DNA from: Desulfobulbus alkaliphilus
GTDB taxonomy: Bacteria; Desulfobacterota; Desulfobulbia; Desulfobulbales; Desulfobulbaceae
NCBI RefSeq assembly: GCF_016918545.1
Contig: NZ_JAFFQC010000001.1
Location: 62,001 to 126,000, forward strand
Direction of reading: 5' to 3'
Length of the DNA stretch: 64,000 bases
Below the pieces are notes generated by a model, which did not search any database, had not been told where the DNA came from, and worked only from the letters and a program-made list of their open reading frames with translations. The translations under genes and the position numbers were made by a program. Positions 36,030 to 45,572 of this stretch are shown here, one piece after another; the first letter of the stretch is position 1, and the number at the start of each line of letters is the position of its first letter.

Positions 36030-39000
36030 ATGACTTATAGAAAATTCGTACTGAAAACAGTAATGGCAGTATTGACGTGTATATCATTGGCTAGTGTGCA
36101 CCCATCTTTGTTGACAGCTGAATCAGTAGATGACTTCAGTCTTTTGCCTCCCTTTGTCAATGCCGGCATTCCCCCATTGGTGCTGTTGAATGTTTCCAAT
36201 GATAACCAGCTCTACTTCAACGCCTACCCCGAATACGCAGATCTCACTGGTAACGGAGTACCGGAGAGAGGGTATACGCATGCTTTTGACTATTATGGCT
36301 ATTTTGATTCGTATAAATGTTATGCATACGATAATTCCAGCGAAGCTGAGCGTTTTACCCCTGCAGGCCCGGTGGATAATGATAAATACTGTAGCGGTGG
36401 CCTTTGGAGCGGAAACTTTCTTAACTGGCTGACAATGGCCCGCATAGACACTGTTCGTAAGATTTTATATGGTGGCTATCGCTCAGTTGACACGCCGGAT
36501 CTGACGGTGCTGGAACGAACCTATCTACCCAATGATGCCCATAGCTGGGTCAGATACTATGACGGGGCTGACCTGGAACAGCTTTCCCCTTTTACCAATG
36601 AACCCGCTGCGCTCGCCACAAGTACATCATCGATAATTGTCCCCGATCCGCCCGCTGGTGAACGAAACCAAACAATTTATCGACGAGTATTCAGTATTCC
36701 GGACTGGACCCATAACGACGTGCAACTGGGAGATCAACTGCATATTGTCAGCCAAGATGCTGCTTCCGAGACATGGATGCGTGGCGTTGTCAGGTCGACC
36801 AATTTTTCCAGTGGAACCTTGGAAGTCCAGATAACAAGCTCTCAAGGTGCTGGAGAAACTTTCAGTGACTGGCTCATATCCAACAATTCCCGTCGCGGGG
36901 TCTCTTTCTGTAATACAACCGTGTCATCGACAACCCGCTCACGGGATGTCACTGATCCACCCTTATTGCGTGTAGCACGGGGAGATTACAGTTTATGGAC
37001 CGCCAATGAGCGTTGGCAGTGCCGCTGGAATGAAGAGGAAAGCAGAACCGGCCATAATGACATGCGCGTAGGCGGAATTAATTTCAGTAATGGTAACGAC
37101 ATTAGTGCTTCTGGACTGTGGTCTAATTCGGAAAATCCGGTACGTAATCAAGTTGGATTGGGGCTTCATGATTATCAGGTCATGGTCGAAGTTTGCAACG
37201 CTGATCAGTTAGGCACCGAAATTTGTAAGGCCTACCCTAACGAGGGCAACGATCCCATCTACAAACCGGTTGGTTTGCTCCAAGAATTCGGTACTGAAGC
37301 CAGTGATGCGATCCAATTTGGCTTGATGACCGGGAGCTACAGCAAAAATCTATCGGGAGGAGTGCTGCGCAAAAACATCCAACCGTTTGCAGATGAAATC
37401 GATCCACAAACCGGACAGATAATAGAACCTGCTTCGGGCGAATCTATAGTCAGGTCGCTTGATGCATTGCGACTGTATGGGTACAACCATTCAACCGGAC
37501 TTTATGAAAATGCGGGAGATAACTGTGGCGTTGGGGTCCGATTAGACCAAATGACGGACGGCCGATGTATGAATTGGGGTAACCCGCAATCTGAACTTTT
37601 TGCTGAAGCCCTCCGGTATTATGCCGGTCTTGCTTGCAACCCGGATTTCAATGTGACCGGTACGGACCGTTTACCTGGTTTACAGAATGCTGTATGGGCA
37701 GATCCCCTCTCCGATGAAAACTGGTGTGCGCCCTTAAATGTTGTCCAGTTTAATGCCAGTTTTACTTCCTTTGACAATAATATCGAGCAAGCTGTCTCCG
37801 GGTTGGGCTTTGCGAGTGGTGATGTGGGAACTGTTGATGATTTTACCAACCTGGTGGGAGCAGGGGAAAATATTGATGGTCAACAGATTTTTGCAGGCGG
37901 CGACAATCGCTTATGTACCGCTGAAGAATTAACCGGGCTGGCGGATTTTGAAGGTATTTGTCCGGAGGCCCCCAATCAACGCGGCACCTACAGTATCGCT
38001 GGTTTGGCGCATTACGCATACACGAACAGCATTCGTAACAATCTGACCAAAGACACGCAGTTTGTGAAAACCTATGGGGTGTCACTGGCGCCCGCGGTGC
38101 CTCGAATTGAAATTCCCAGACCTGGTGAGACAGTACCTTCTGTCGTGATATTACCTGCGCTTGAAAATGTTGAGGATGGCGGGTTGAGGGGAGCGCTTGC
38201 TGATTTTCGGATCATCGATCAGGACATTGAGAATGGTACGGGGCGTTTCTTCATTCAGTGGGATGTGCATGAATGGGGGAGTGATTTTGATATGGATATA
38301 AACGGCACCCTGACGTACCAGATCACGGAAGATGACATAACCATTACAACAGATGTATGGTCGCAATCAAGTAGTCGTACAACCGGCTTTGGATATATTA
38401 TCAGCGGGACCGGTGAAGATGGTTTTCATGCACATTCAGGAATTAATGGGTATAACGGCTCGCACTGCTCTAATTGCCGAATCACCGACGCCCCGACAGA
38501 GAGGACATATACAATTGGTGGGGACGTGGCATTGCTGTTGCGAGAACCGCTTTACTATGCCGCGAAATGGGGCGGCTATGATAAAGAGCATACCGGCTTC
38601 CCTGATGATCCACTCTCCTGGGACCGTACTGGGGACGGATTACCAGATAATTACTTTTTTGCTACCAATCCAGCGGCATTAGCTACCGGTCTTGCCAAGG
38701 TCTTTCGTGATATTTTAAAACGCAGTTCTTCGGGCACCGCGGCCTCGGTTATTTCCAGCAGCCGTTCAGGTGAAGGGGCGATTTATCAGTCCTTATTTTA
38801 CACATCCCAGACAGATACCCTCGACAATACTGTTCATTGGACTGGCCAGCTGCACAGTTTATTTGTCGACGCTTATGGCAATATGCGGGAAGATACCAAC
38901 AATAACGGTATCCTTGACATGGAGTCCGATAAGATCGTGGTGTTCAGTGAGGATTCTTCCGGTGGCGTCGTTCGGGCGGTTGCTCATTTATATCTCGACG

Positions 39001-41390
39001 CAGACGGTACCGGTATATTAGAGGAGGCAACCCTAACCGACACCAATATCGATATCTCTGAGCTGAATTTTATTTGGAATTCCTCGGATTGGCTCAATAA
39101 TCTTCAAGATATCGATCTTACTATTAATCGCGATCCATATATTTCCAATACAGGTGAGCGATACATCATTACCTTTATTGACAATAATGGTGATATGATG
39201 CCTGGTATTGGTGATGTGAAGGCTTTCGTCTCCACCGATGACGATATAATCCCTTATCTCCATGGACTTTCTCCCTTTGATGATACGCTCCTACCCACCG
39301 ATCTGAATAGTATACGAATAAATGACCCCTTAAGCTATCCTGTTGTCCTGGAAGATTATTTACGAGCCCAAAGAAAAAGAGTTATTGATTATGTCCGCGG
39401 CATTGAACAACAGGAGGACACTGTAACATCCAACGGTTATGAATTGACCCTACCGGCCATGCGCTCGCGTCAGTTTGATTATAATCAAGATGGTACCGCG
39501 CAAACATGGCGTTTAGGAGACATTGTCTACTCCACGCCGACCGTTGTTGCCACCCCTGCGGAAGATTATGATTTGCTGTACCGTGACAGCAGTTACACCG
39601 ATTTTTATCGTAAGTATCGCAATCGACGCAATGTGATTTACGTAGGTGCCAATGACGGAATGTTGCATGCTTTTAATGGTGGGTTTTATGATCGCCACAC
39701 CAAAGGGTTTTACAATAATTATAATCCTTTTTCTGAAGCCGTTTATGAGAATTCATCGACTCAACCGGAACTAGGGGCAGAGCTTTGGGCGTATGTGCCG
39801 TTCAATCTCTTACCGCATCTCTATTGGCTCACGGAAGAATCTTATGACCTGAACAAGCATGTGGCCTTTATGGATCTCAAGCCACGAATATTTGATGCCA
39901 AAGTATTTCCCCCGAGTGCTACTCATCCCAATGGCTGGGGCACAATCTTGGTTGCCGGGATGCGTTTAGGTGGCGGCACGTTGCATGCTGACACAAATTT
40001 TGACAATAGTAAAACCGAAGAACCGGTTATGCGCCCCGCGTTTGTGGTGATGGATATTACTGACCCGGAACAACCTCCAACCATTCTGGCAGAGTTAGCT
40101 TTCCCTGATTTAGGCTTCACCACCTCATTCCCAACTGTTGCAATATTCAAAGATCGGGGAGATATTTCACCAGCGCCACCATCCGACCCCAAAAACGACT
40201 GGTATCTGGTTATTGGCTCAGGCCCGTATGATAGCAATGCAGGCGGCGCCAGGGGGAGAGCATTGTTTGATGCGACCAGCGATCAGCCGGCTAAAGTCTA
40301 CATGATTGACCTGGTCAGACTTGCCCGTGGTGAAGGATTGAGGGCTATCGTCGATCCAGGTGAGGGATATGACCCCGTCGAAACAACAGGTGCAGAATCG
40401 ATCCTCCCTTTTGCCTCGTTGGATGCGAATGCTTTTGTGTCCGATCTGGTGGCAGTTGACTTTGATCTCGATTACCGCGCGGACGCCATCTATTTTGGTA
40501 CGGTCTCCGGTAACTTCGAGGATGGCTGGGGTGGAAAGTTACGCCGACTAGTATTTCGCAATAACCCTGTCTTCTCTACCTGGGATAATGATTCTGTTCT
40601 CATCGATCTGGACAATGTCCACGACGGCCAGCCGATAACAGCTGCCCCAACTATTTCCATATCAATGAATACTATAACAGGACTAGATGACCGTTGGGTA
40701 TTTTTTGGGACAGGGCGCTTTTTTAATCGAAAAGATGTCGAAGTTATTGAACAACAAACCTACTATGGGATCAAAGAACCAGTCGATGTCGCTGATAACA
40801 GCTTTACCTGGATGGAAGTCAACATTGATGATTTACTCGACACCTCGAACGCCCGCGTCTTTGAGGGAGGATCCACTGTTTACACGGATTATGAGGATAT
40901 TTTTAATACTGAAACGACTTTCGATGATCTCGTAGTGCGAATGCAAATCCAAGATGATTCTAATGCTGACTTTCTTGCTGGTTGGAAATTAAATTTTACA
41001 GGACCGACGGAAAGAAATATTGGTCAAGCGGCTCTGCTGGGAGAAATTTTGACCTTCACAACCTACCTCCCCTCGGAAGATGTCTGTGAAATTGAAGGTG
41101 AAAGTAATTTTTATGCCTTGTATTTTACCACAGGTACTGCTTTCAAAAGACCCGTCATCGGTTTAACAGGCAACTCTATTACCGAGGGAGAAACAACAGT
41201 GTATGAAGTTGCCAGACAGATGTTAGTTGGACGGGGCATGACAATTACACCGAGTTTACACAGAGGCGCTAGAGATGGCAGTAAGGCATTTTTGCAAACA
41301 AGTACGGGCGGGATTTTTGATGTAGATATCGACAACCCAGGTTTTACTAAGAGTGGCGCTGTTTCATGGGAAGAGGAGCGATGGGATTAG
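36030..41390 (+). CDS. PilY1-type type IV pilus tip adhesin/assembly protein
   Basis: A 1786-aa secreted protein. The start at 36030 gives a signal peptide (MTYRKFVLKTVMAVLTCISLASVHPSLLTA); the frame runs upstream into the repeat element, which is unlikely to be coding. The N-terminal ~900 residues contain the PilY1-type start (NWLTMARIDTVRKILYGGYR) and long hydrophilic regions. Calcium-loop-like segments are near ~955 (DTNNNGILDMESDK) and ~1051 (DNNGDMMPGIGD). The C-terminal part is the PilY1 beta-propeller, with VIYVGANDGMLHAFNGG near 1202 and DFDLDYRADAIYFG near 1477. PilY1 sits at the pilus tip and affects pilus extension and adhesion. It is longer than Pseudomonas PilY1 (~1160 aa). Confidence 0.92.
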   Translation: MTYRKFVLKTVMAVLTCISLASVHPSLLTAESVDDFSLLPPFVNAGIPPLVLLNVSNDNQLYFNAYPEYADLTGNGVPERGYTHAFDYYGYFDSYKCYAYDNSSEAERFTPAGPVDNDKYCSGGLWSGNFLNWLTMARIDTVRKILYGGYRSVDTPDLTVLERTYLPNDAHSWVRYYDGADLEQLSPFTNEPAALATSTSSIIVPDPPAGERNQTIYRRVFSIPDWTHNDVQLGDQLHIVSQDAASETWMRGVVRSTNFSSGTLEVQITSSQGAGETFSDWLISNNSRRGVSFCNTTVSSTTRSRDVTDPPLLRVARGDYSLWTANERWQCRWNEEESRTGHNDMRVGGINFSNGNDISASGLWSNSENPVRNQVGLGLHDYQVMVEVCNADQLGTEICKAYPNEGNDPIYKPVGLLQEFGTEASDAIQFGLMTGSYSKNLSGGVLRKNIQPFADEIDPQTGQIIEPASGESIVRSLDALRLYGYNHSTGLYENAGDNCGVGVRLDQMTDGRCMNWGNPQSELFAEALRYYAGLACNPDFNVTGTDRLPGLQNAVWADPLSDENWCAPLNVVQFNASFTSFDNNIEQAVSGLGFASGDVGTVDDFTNLVGAGENIDGQQIFAGGDNRLCTAEELTGLADFEGICPEAPNQRGTYSIAGLAHYAYTNSIRNNLTKDTQFVKTYGVSLAPAVPRIEIPRPGETVPSVVILPALENVEDGGLRGALADFRIIDQDIENGTGRFFIQWDVHEWGSDFDMDINGTLTYQITEDDITITTDVWSQSSSRTTGFGYIISGTGEDGFHAHSGINGYNGSHCSNCRITDAPTERTYTIGGDVALLLREPLYYAAKWGGYDKEHTGFPDDPLSWDRTGDGLPDNYFFATNPAALATGLAKVFRDILKRSSSGTAASVISSSRSGEGAIYQSLFYTSQTDTLDNTVHWTGQLHSLFVDAYGNMREDTNNNGILDMESDKIVVFSEDSSGGVVRAVAHLYLDADGTGILEEATLTDTNIDISELNFIWNSSDWLNNLQDIDLTINRDPYISNTGERYIITFIDNNGDMMPGIGDVKAFVSTDDDIIPYLHGLSPFDDTLLPTDLNSIRINDPLSYPVVLEDYLRAQRKRVIDYVRGIEQQEDTVTSNGYELTLPAMRSRQFDYNQDGTAQTWRLGDIVYSTPTVVATPAEDYDLLYRDSSYTDFYRKYRNRRNVIYVGANDGMLHAFNGGFYDRHTKGFYNNYNPFSEAVYENSSTQPELGAELWAYVPFNLLPHLYWLTEESYDLNKHVAFMDLKPRIFDAKVFPPSATHPNGWGTILVAGMRLGGGTLHADTNFDNSKTEEPVMRPAFVVMDITDPEQPPTILAELAFPDLGFTTSFPTVAIFKDRGDISPAPPSDPKNDWYLVIGSGPYDSNAGGARGRALFDATSDQPAKVYMIDLVRLARGEGLRAIVDPGEGYDPVETTGAESILPFASLDANAFVSDLVAVDFDLDYRADAIYFGTVSGNFEDGWGGKLRRLVFRNNPVFSTWDNDSVLIDLDNVHDGQPITAAPTISISMNTITGLDDRWVFFGTGRFFNRKDVEVIEQQTYYGIKEPVDVADNSFTWMEVNIDDLLDTSNARVFEGGSTVYTDYEDIFNTETTFDDLVVRMQIQDDSNADFLAGWKLNFTGPTERNIGQAALLGEILTFTTYLPSEDVCEIEGESNFYALYFTTGTAFKRPVIGLTGNSITEGETTVYEVARQMLVGRGMTITPSLHRGARDGSKAFLQTSTGGIFDVDIDNPGFTKSGAVSWEEERWD

Positions 41391-41464
41391 CCTGATCTGA
41401 ATGATTAAGTGGTCTGATTCACAACTAATACCAACTCTGAGTGTACTGAGTTTTTAAGCTGAAC

Positions 41465-41585
41465 CCTGAATCCGTGACGGTAGAACTGCTGGTATATCTT
41501 GCTGGAATCACCTTGTCATTGCAGAGGAACCCCTGACAAGAACTTTCACCAACCGCCTTGGGGGGCATTTGTTCACGGATCCAGG
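41465..41585 (+). repeat. Dispersed element: short copy P (121 bp)
   Basis: A short-form copy from CCTGAATCCGTGACGGTAGA to GTTCACGGATCCAGG, with the small hairpin degraded to CCGCCTTGGGGGGC. It lies between the convergent pilY1 and sigma-54 regulator genes and ends 4 bp from the latter's stop. Confidence 0.85.
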
Positions 41586-41588
41586 TCT

Positions 41589-42977
41589 TTATTTTTCCGA
41601 TGTGCCCAACCCATACTCCTTGATCTTGCTGAGCAGCGAGGGGTAACTGATTTCCAGCAGTTCGGAGGCCTTGGATTTATTGCCGCCGGTGGCCTGGAGG
41701 GCGCGGCCGATGAGGGAGGTTTCCATGATTTTTTGCGCCTGCTTGATGGAAAATGAACCGAGGAAATCATCCAGGCGCCGATCGCCCCGGTGGGTGCCGA
41801 ATTCGGCGGGCAGGTTTTCCGGCAGAATAACCTTCTTCTCGGCAAGCACCACGGCTCGTTCGATGACGTTTTCCAACTCCCGAACATTACCGGGCCAGGA
41901 ATGTTGCAGCAGCAGGTTCATGGCTGCCGAGGCAATGGAGGTCACGTCGGAGTCCAGCCGTTGGGCATGGCGTTTGAGGAAATACGTGCTGAGCAGCGGG
42001 ATATCGCTGCTCCGTTGACGCAGCGGCGGCAGGCGGATGTGGACCACGTTGAGGCGGTAGTAGAGATCGCTGCGAAAGAGTCCCTTATTGACCTCCTCCT
42101 CAAGGTTACGGGCGGTGGCGGCAATAATCCGCACATCGACTTTCCGCGGCCTGGAGGCACCGATCGGCTGAACCTCCCCTTCCTGCAGGACCCGGAGTAA
42201 CTTCACCTGCAGAGACAGGGGCAATTCGCCTATTTCATCGAGAAACAGGGTGCTGCCGTGGGCCTTGACAAAAAGGCCCTCCTTATTGGTATCCGCGCCG
42301 GTGAAGGCGCCTTTCCTGTAGCCAAAGAGAATACTTTCAATCAGGTTGTCCGGCAGTCCGCCGCAATTGACGGCCATGAACTGTTGCGGCGCCCGGTGAC
42401 TCAACTGATGGATACCCTGGGCAACGAGTTCCTTGCCGGTACCACTTTCGCCGGTGATCAAAACGGTGGTGGGATGCGGTGCCACCTTGGTGGCCAGGGT
42501 AAAGACATCTTCCATGGCCTTACTGCGGGCCACCATCTTTCCGAAACGACATTCACCGGTCAGAGAGGCCAACTGATGCCGCAGGGTCTGGTTGTCCCGA
42601 CGCAGGGTCTCCCGCTCTTCAGCCTTGCGCAGGGTCAACTCGATTTCATCATGCTTGAAGGGTTTGGAGATATAGTCATAGGCCCCCAGGCGCATCGCCG
42701 CCAGAGCGGTCTCAATGGAGCCAAAGGCCGACATCATGATGATGGTGGCGGAAATGCCGGCGGAAGAAACATGGCGAAGAAATTCCATGCCGTCCATTTC
42801 CGGCATGCGGATGTCGCAGAGAATGACGTCCACCGCTTGTTCGCCGAGAACAGTGAGACCTGCCCTGCCATCGGCAGCAGTGAGGACCTGGTAGCCCAAC
42901 CGTTTGAGCAGGGAGGCGAGCATGTGCCGCATGTTCTCTTCGTCATCGATAATCAGGATCTGTTTGGCTGTCTCCAT
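41589..42977 (-). CDS. Sigma-54-dependent response regulator (NtrC family)
   Basis: A 462-aa three-domain regulator. Receiver domain: DDEEN at 11-15, phospho-acceptor D55 in CDIRMPEMDG. AAA+ domain: Walker A GESGTGKE near 172, the sigma-54 contact motif GAFTGAD, and GSTLFLDEIGELPL as Walker B. The C-terminal Fis-type helix-turn-helix is GNKSKASELLEISYPSLLSKIKEYGL. It would activate sigma-54 promoters after phosphorylation. No histidine kinase is adjacent. It is convergent with the pilus operon, and PilR-like control of pili is possible but not shown. A 11-bp inverted repeat lies 50 bp upstream of its start. Confidence 0.93.
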   Translation of the reverse strand: METAKQILIIDDEENMRHMLASLLKRLGYQVLTAADGRAGLTVLGEQAVDVILCDIRMPEMDGMEFLRHVSSAGISATIIMMSAFGSIETALAAMRLGAYDYISKPFKHDEIELTLRKAEERETLRRDNQTLRHQLASLTGECRFGKMVARSKAMEDVFTLATKVAPHPTTVLITGESGTGKELVAQGIHQLSHRAPQQFMAVNCGGLPDNLIESILFGYRKGAFTGADTNKEGLFVKAHGSTLFLDEIGELPLSLQVKLLRVLQEGEVQPIGASRPRKVDVRIIAATARNLEEEVNKGLFRSDLYYRLNVVHIRLPPLRQRSSDIPLLSTYFLKRHAQRLDSDVTSIASAAMNLLLQHSWPGNVRELENVIERAVVLAEKKVILPENLPAEFGTHRGDRRLDDFLGSFSIKQAQKIMETSLIGRALQATGGNKSKASELLEISYPSLLSKIKEYGLGTSEK

Positions 42978-43027
42978 GGGCGGAAGCGTGAGGTGGAATG
43001 ATGGTTTTTACGGTGGTGATACACCGG

Positions 43028-43064
43028 CATTCCGTGGCGAACCAAGTTTCGGTGCCACGGAATG
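43028..43064. repeat. Inverted repeat upstream of the NtrC-type gene
   Basis: CATTCCGTGGC (43028-43038) and GCCACGGAATG (43054-43064) are perfect inverted arms with a 15-nt spacer. They lie ~50 bp upstream of the regulator's start and could be an operator or hairpin. Confidence 0.5.
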
Positions 43065-43176
43065 GAGCTTGGATGTACAGATGGTCGAACAAGAGCGATC
43101 ATTTCTTCTCCAGCAAAAACTGGAGGAATGGAAAAGATGATTGATTATAGCATCGATGGGACAAAACAACAAATCT

Positions 43177-43375
43177 CTTGAGCGTGGCTCAGCTTCGCTG
43201 TGCCTGGCCGTTCGAGTAAAGTAGATTTCATCGAACGTTTACGGGCAATGAAGATAGCGTGGGGAAAATGCCCCAAAGGATGGCTGGTGCAAGGTCTTAT
43301 CAAGGGTTCAGCTGCTAATATAATATGATTAAAGCATGATATATCCAAAACAAGCGCCCAGTCGTCACGGATTCG
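43177..43375 (-). repeat. Dispersed element: degenerate copy Q (~200 bp)
   Basis: In reverse orientation. The internal hairpin (GGCCGTTCGAGTAAAG ... TCGAACGTTTACGGGCAATG) and the left end (GCGCCCAGTCGTCACGGATTC) are recognisable. The right terminus is badly eroded (CTTGAGCGTGGCTCAGC). The rest of 42978-43601 contains no gene apart from a terminator at 43507. Confidence 0.78.
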
Positions 43376-43506
43376 GGAGGCAGATTGTCGAGGCGATTCG
43401 CACCATGCTACATGCTATTGCTGACCGATGAGCATCATCATCGCGACAATGACAACAAAGGCCGGAGGAACATCAAATCAGGGGATAAACAGAGAGTTCA
43501 ATGAAT

Positions 43507-43545
43507 AAAAAAAGGAAGCAGACTCTCTTGCCGAGTCTGCTTCCC
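43507..43545 (-). terminator. Rho-independent terminator after the CBS gene
   Basis: Perfect 12-bp stem GGAAGCAGACTC / GAGTCTGCTTCC with a 7-nt loop. It is followed on the minus strand by seven T, 57 bp downstream of the CBS-protein stop. Confidence 0.92.
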
Positions 43546-43601
43546 TGTTACTTTCGTGCGGTGCCGGTCTGGTCACCGTGTTAAGGCGTTGGTGAGACAA
43601 G

Positions 43602-44045
43602 TTACGCCGGATATTTCCCTTCGATATAATCGGTCAGGAAACGATTCTGCACATCACGTTCCTTGATCTGGGCACTGACGATGTCCCCAATGGAGACAAG
43701 TCCTTTCAACTCGGATTGCTCCATGATCGGGATATGACGAATCCTGTTCTCGGTCATGATGGCCTGGATGTAATCGATGGAATCCTCTTCGGAGGCGCAG
43801 ATAATATTTTTGGTCATCACCTCATTGACCCGCTGCAAGGCACAATTTTCCGTACAGCCTTCATGCACTGCCTTGAGGATGTCATTGGGGGCGATGATGC
43901 CGACAATGACCTCAGCATCATTGACGACCAGCAAGGAGCCGATCTTGTAGTTGAAAAATTTGGCTGTGGCGGCCATCAGGGTTGCATTTTCATTGATGGT
44001 GTACACCTTGCTGCCTTTGACTTTCAGAACATCTTTTACCTTCAT
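43602..44045 (-). CDS. CBS-pair domain protein
   Basis: A 147-aa protein consisting of two CBS motifs (KVYTINENATLMAATAKFF... and IICASEEDSIDYIQAIMTENRIRHIPI...). CBS pairs form a Bateman module that binds adenosine nucleotides or SAM and regulates partner proteins. A CTENC loop between the motifs adds two cysteines. It is transcribed alone, downstream of nuoN by 93 bp, with its own terminator. Partner unknown. Confidence 0.9.
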   Translation of the reverse strand: MKVKDVLKVKGSKVYTINENATLMAATAKFFNYKIGSLLVVNDAEVIVGIIAPNDILKAVHEGCTENCALQRVNEVMTKNIICASEEDSIDYIQAIMTENRIRHIPIMEQSELKGLVSIGDIVSAQIKERDVQNRFLTDYIEGKYPA

Positions 44046-44138
44046 ATCCGATACTCCTTGGAATGAGGCCCACGGCTCTCATTCGGGTTGGGTTAAAATT
44101 GGTGTTCAGGTGTCCATGCTCTTCAAAAGACGACGCTC

Positions 44139-45557
44139 TCAAACGATCAATGGATATAAACTAATGGCAAATACACAGAAAACAAGGACAAAAGTGCATG
44201 TCGGCGCCAGTCTGGAGGGAAGGATATCACTGAATGATTCCTCTGCCTCATGGAAGTACATACTGATGATGAGACGGAGGTAATACCACATGGAAATAAT
44301 ACTGCTGACAATACCAAGAACCGCCAGAGCCACATGCCCGGCACTGATGGCGCTGGTAATGATATAGAATTTACCCATGAAGCCGGCGGTCGGTGGAATA
44401 CCGGCCATGCTCAGCAAAAAGATGCTGATGGCGGCCGCTGAATAGGGGCGGACCTTAGCAAGGCCTTTGAAATCATCAAAGGTCTTGCGCTTCTCATCAG
44501 CTCCACTCAGATAGGAGAGCGCCGCGAAGATGCCCAGGGTTGCCGCTGCATACGCTGCCAGATAAAAGGCAATGACGCTGCCGGAAAAGTCCTGGCTGCT
44601 GATAGCAACCAGAGCGATGAGCAGATAGCCGGTGTGGACGATACCGGAGGCAGCGAGCATCCGTTTCAGGGATTGCTGGCCAATGGCGATCAGGTTGCCG
44701 ACAAACATGGTGAAGATGGAGATGTAGAACAGATAGGTGATCCATCCGGCATGCATGCCGTCGTCGACAACCAGGAAGTTGGCAAAGACCGCGAAGATGG
44801 CAGTTTTCAGTGCCGTGGCCATGAAACCGGTGACCGGAATGGGTGCTCCGTCATACACATCGGTGACCCAGGCATGGAAGGGAAAAGCGGCGGCCTTGAA
44901 CAACAGGGCAACAAGGACGAAGAATGAACCGCCGATGAGCAGCGGGGTCTGCATGAAGCCATTGGCGGCAATGTACTGACCGATCACGGCGAAATTGGTG
45001 CTGGTGGTGGCACCGAAGATGAAGGCAACGCCCATGACCAAAAAGGCTCCGGCAAAGGCCCCCAGGACCAGATACTTGAGCACAGCCTCGGTGCTGATGA
45101 CATTGTCCCGGTTATAGCCGACCAGGACATAGACAGCAAGGGACATGATCTCAAGGGCGATAAAGGCGGTGATCAGCTCGTGGGACATGGTCAGCATCAG
45201 CATGCCCGTAACGGCAAACAGAACCAGGCAGTAATATTCTGAGGTACAGAACCGGTTTTCCTTGAAATAAGCCACGGAACTGAGGACCGTGAAAATACCG
45301 CTGGCGAGAATGATCAGGCCGGCTGCCTTGGAAAAGGTACTGACAACCAGAATGCTGTTGAAGGTTTCCGAAAACACGGCCACATTTCCGGAAATACTGT
45401 TGCTGAGCTGCGTGAGAAAGGCGATGGCAAGGATTGCCGCCGTACTCTGGGCCGCAACTTCAATGGTGAATTTTTCATAGGCTGAGGCGATCATCACGAT
45501 GATCCCCCCCAGGCCAACGATAATCAGGGGCATTAACAACATTATATCGTTCGTCAT
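44139..45557 (-). CDS. nuoN: NADH-quinone oxidoreductase subunit N
   Basis: A 472-aa polytopic antiporter-like subunit with about 14 hydrophobic segments. It is the last of 13 nuo genes and begins 15 bp after nuoM. Conserved charged residues of the proton channel are present, for example the glutamate in ITAFIALEIMSLAVYVLVG and the lysines in ALLFKAAAFPFHAWVTDVYDGAP. It forms part of the membrane arm that translocates protons when electrons pass to quinone. Confidence 0.95.
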   Translation of the reverse strand: MTNDIMLLMPLIIVGLGGIIVMIASAYEKFTIEVAAQSTAAILAIAFLTQLSNSISGNVAVFSETFNSILVVSTFSKAAGLIILASGIFTVLSSVAYFKENRFCTSEYYCLVLFAVTGMLMLTMSHELITAFIALEIMSLAVYVLVGYNRDNVISTEAVLKYLVLGAFAGAFLVMGVAFIFGATTSTNFAVIGQYIAANGFMQTPLLIGGSFFVLVALLFKAAAFPFHAWVTDVYDGAPIPVTGFMATALKTAIFAVFANFLVVDDGMHAGWITYLFYISIFTMFVGNLIAIGQQSLKRMLAASGIVHTGYLLIALVAISSQDFSGSVIAFYLAAYAAATLGIFAALSYLSGADEKRKTFDDFKGLAKVRPYSAAAISIFLLSMAGIPPTAGFMGKFYIITSAISAGHVALAVLGIVSSIISMWYYLRLIISMYFHEAEESFSDILPSRLAPTCTFVLVFCVFAISLYPLIV

Positions 45558-45572
45558 GACTGAGATCCGGCC

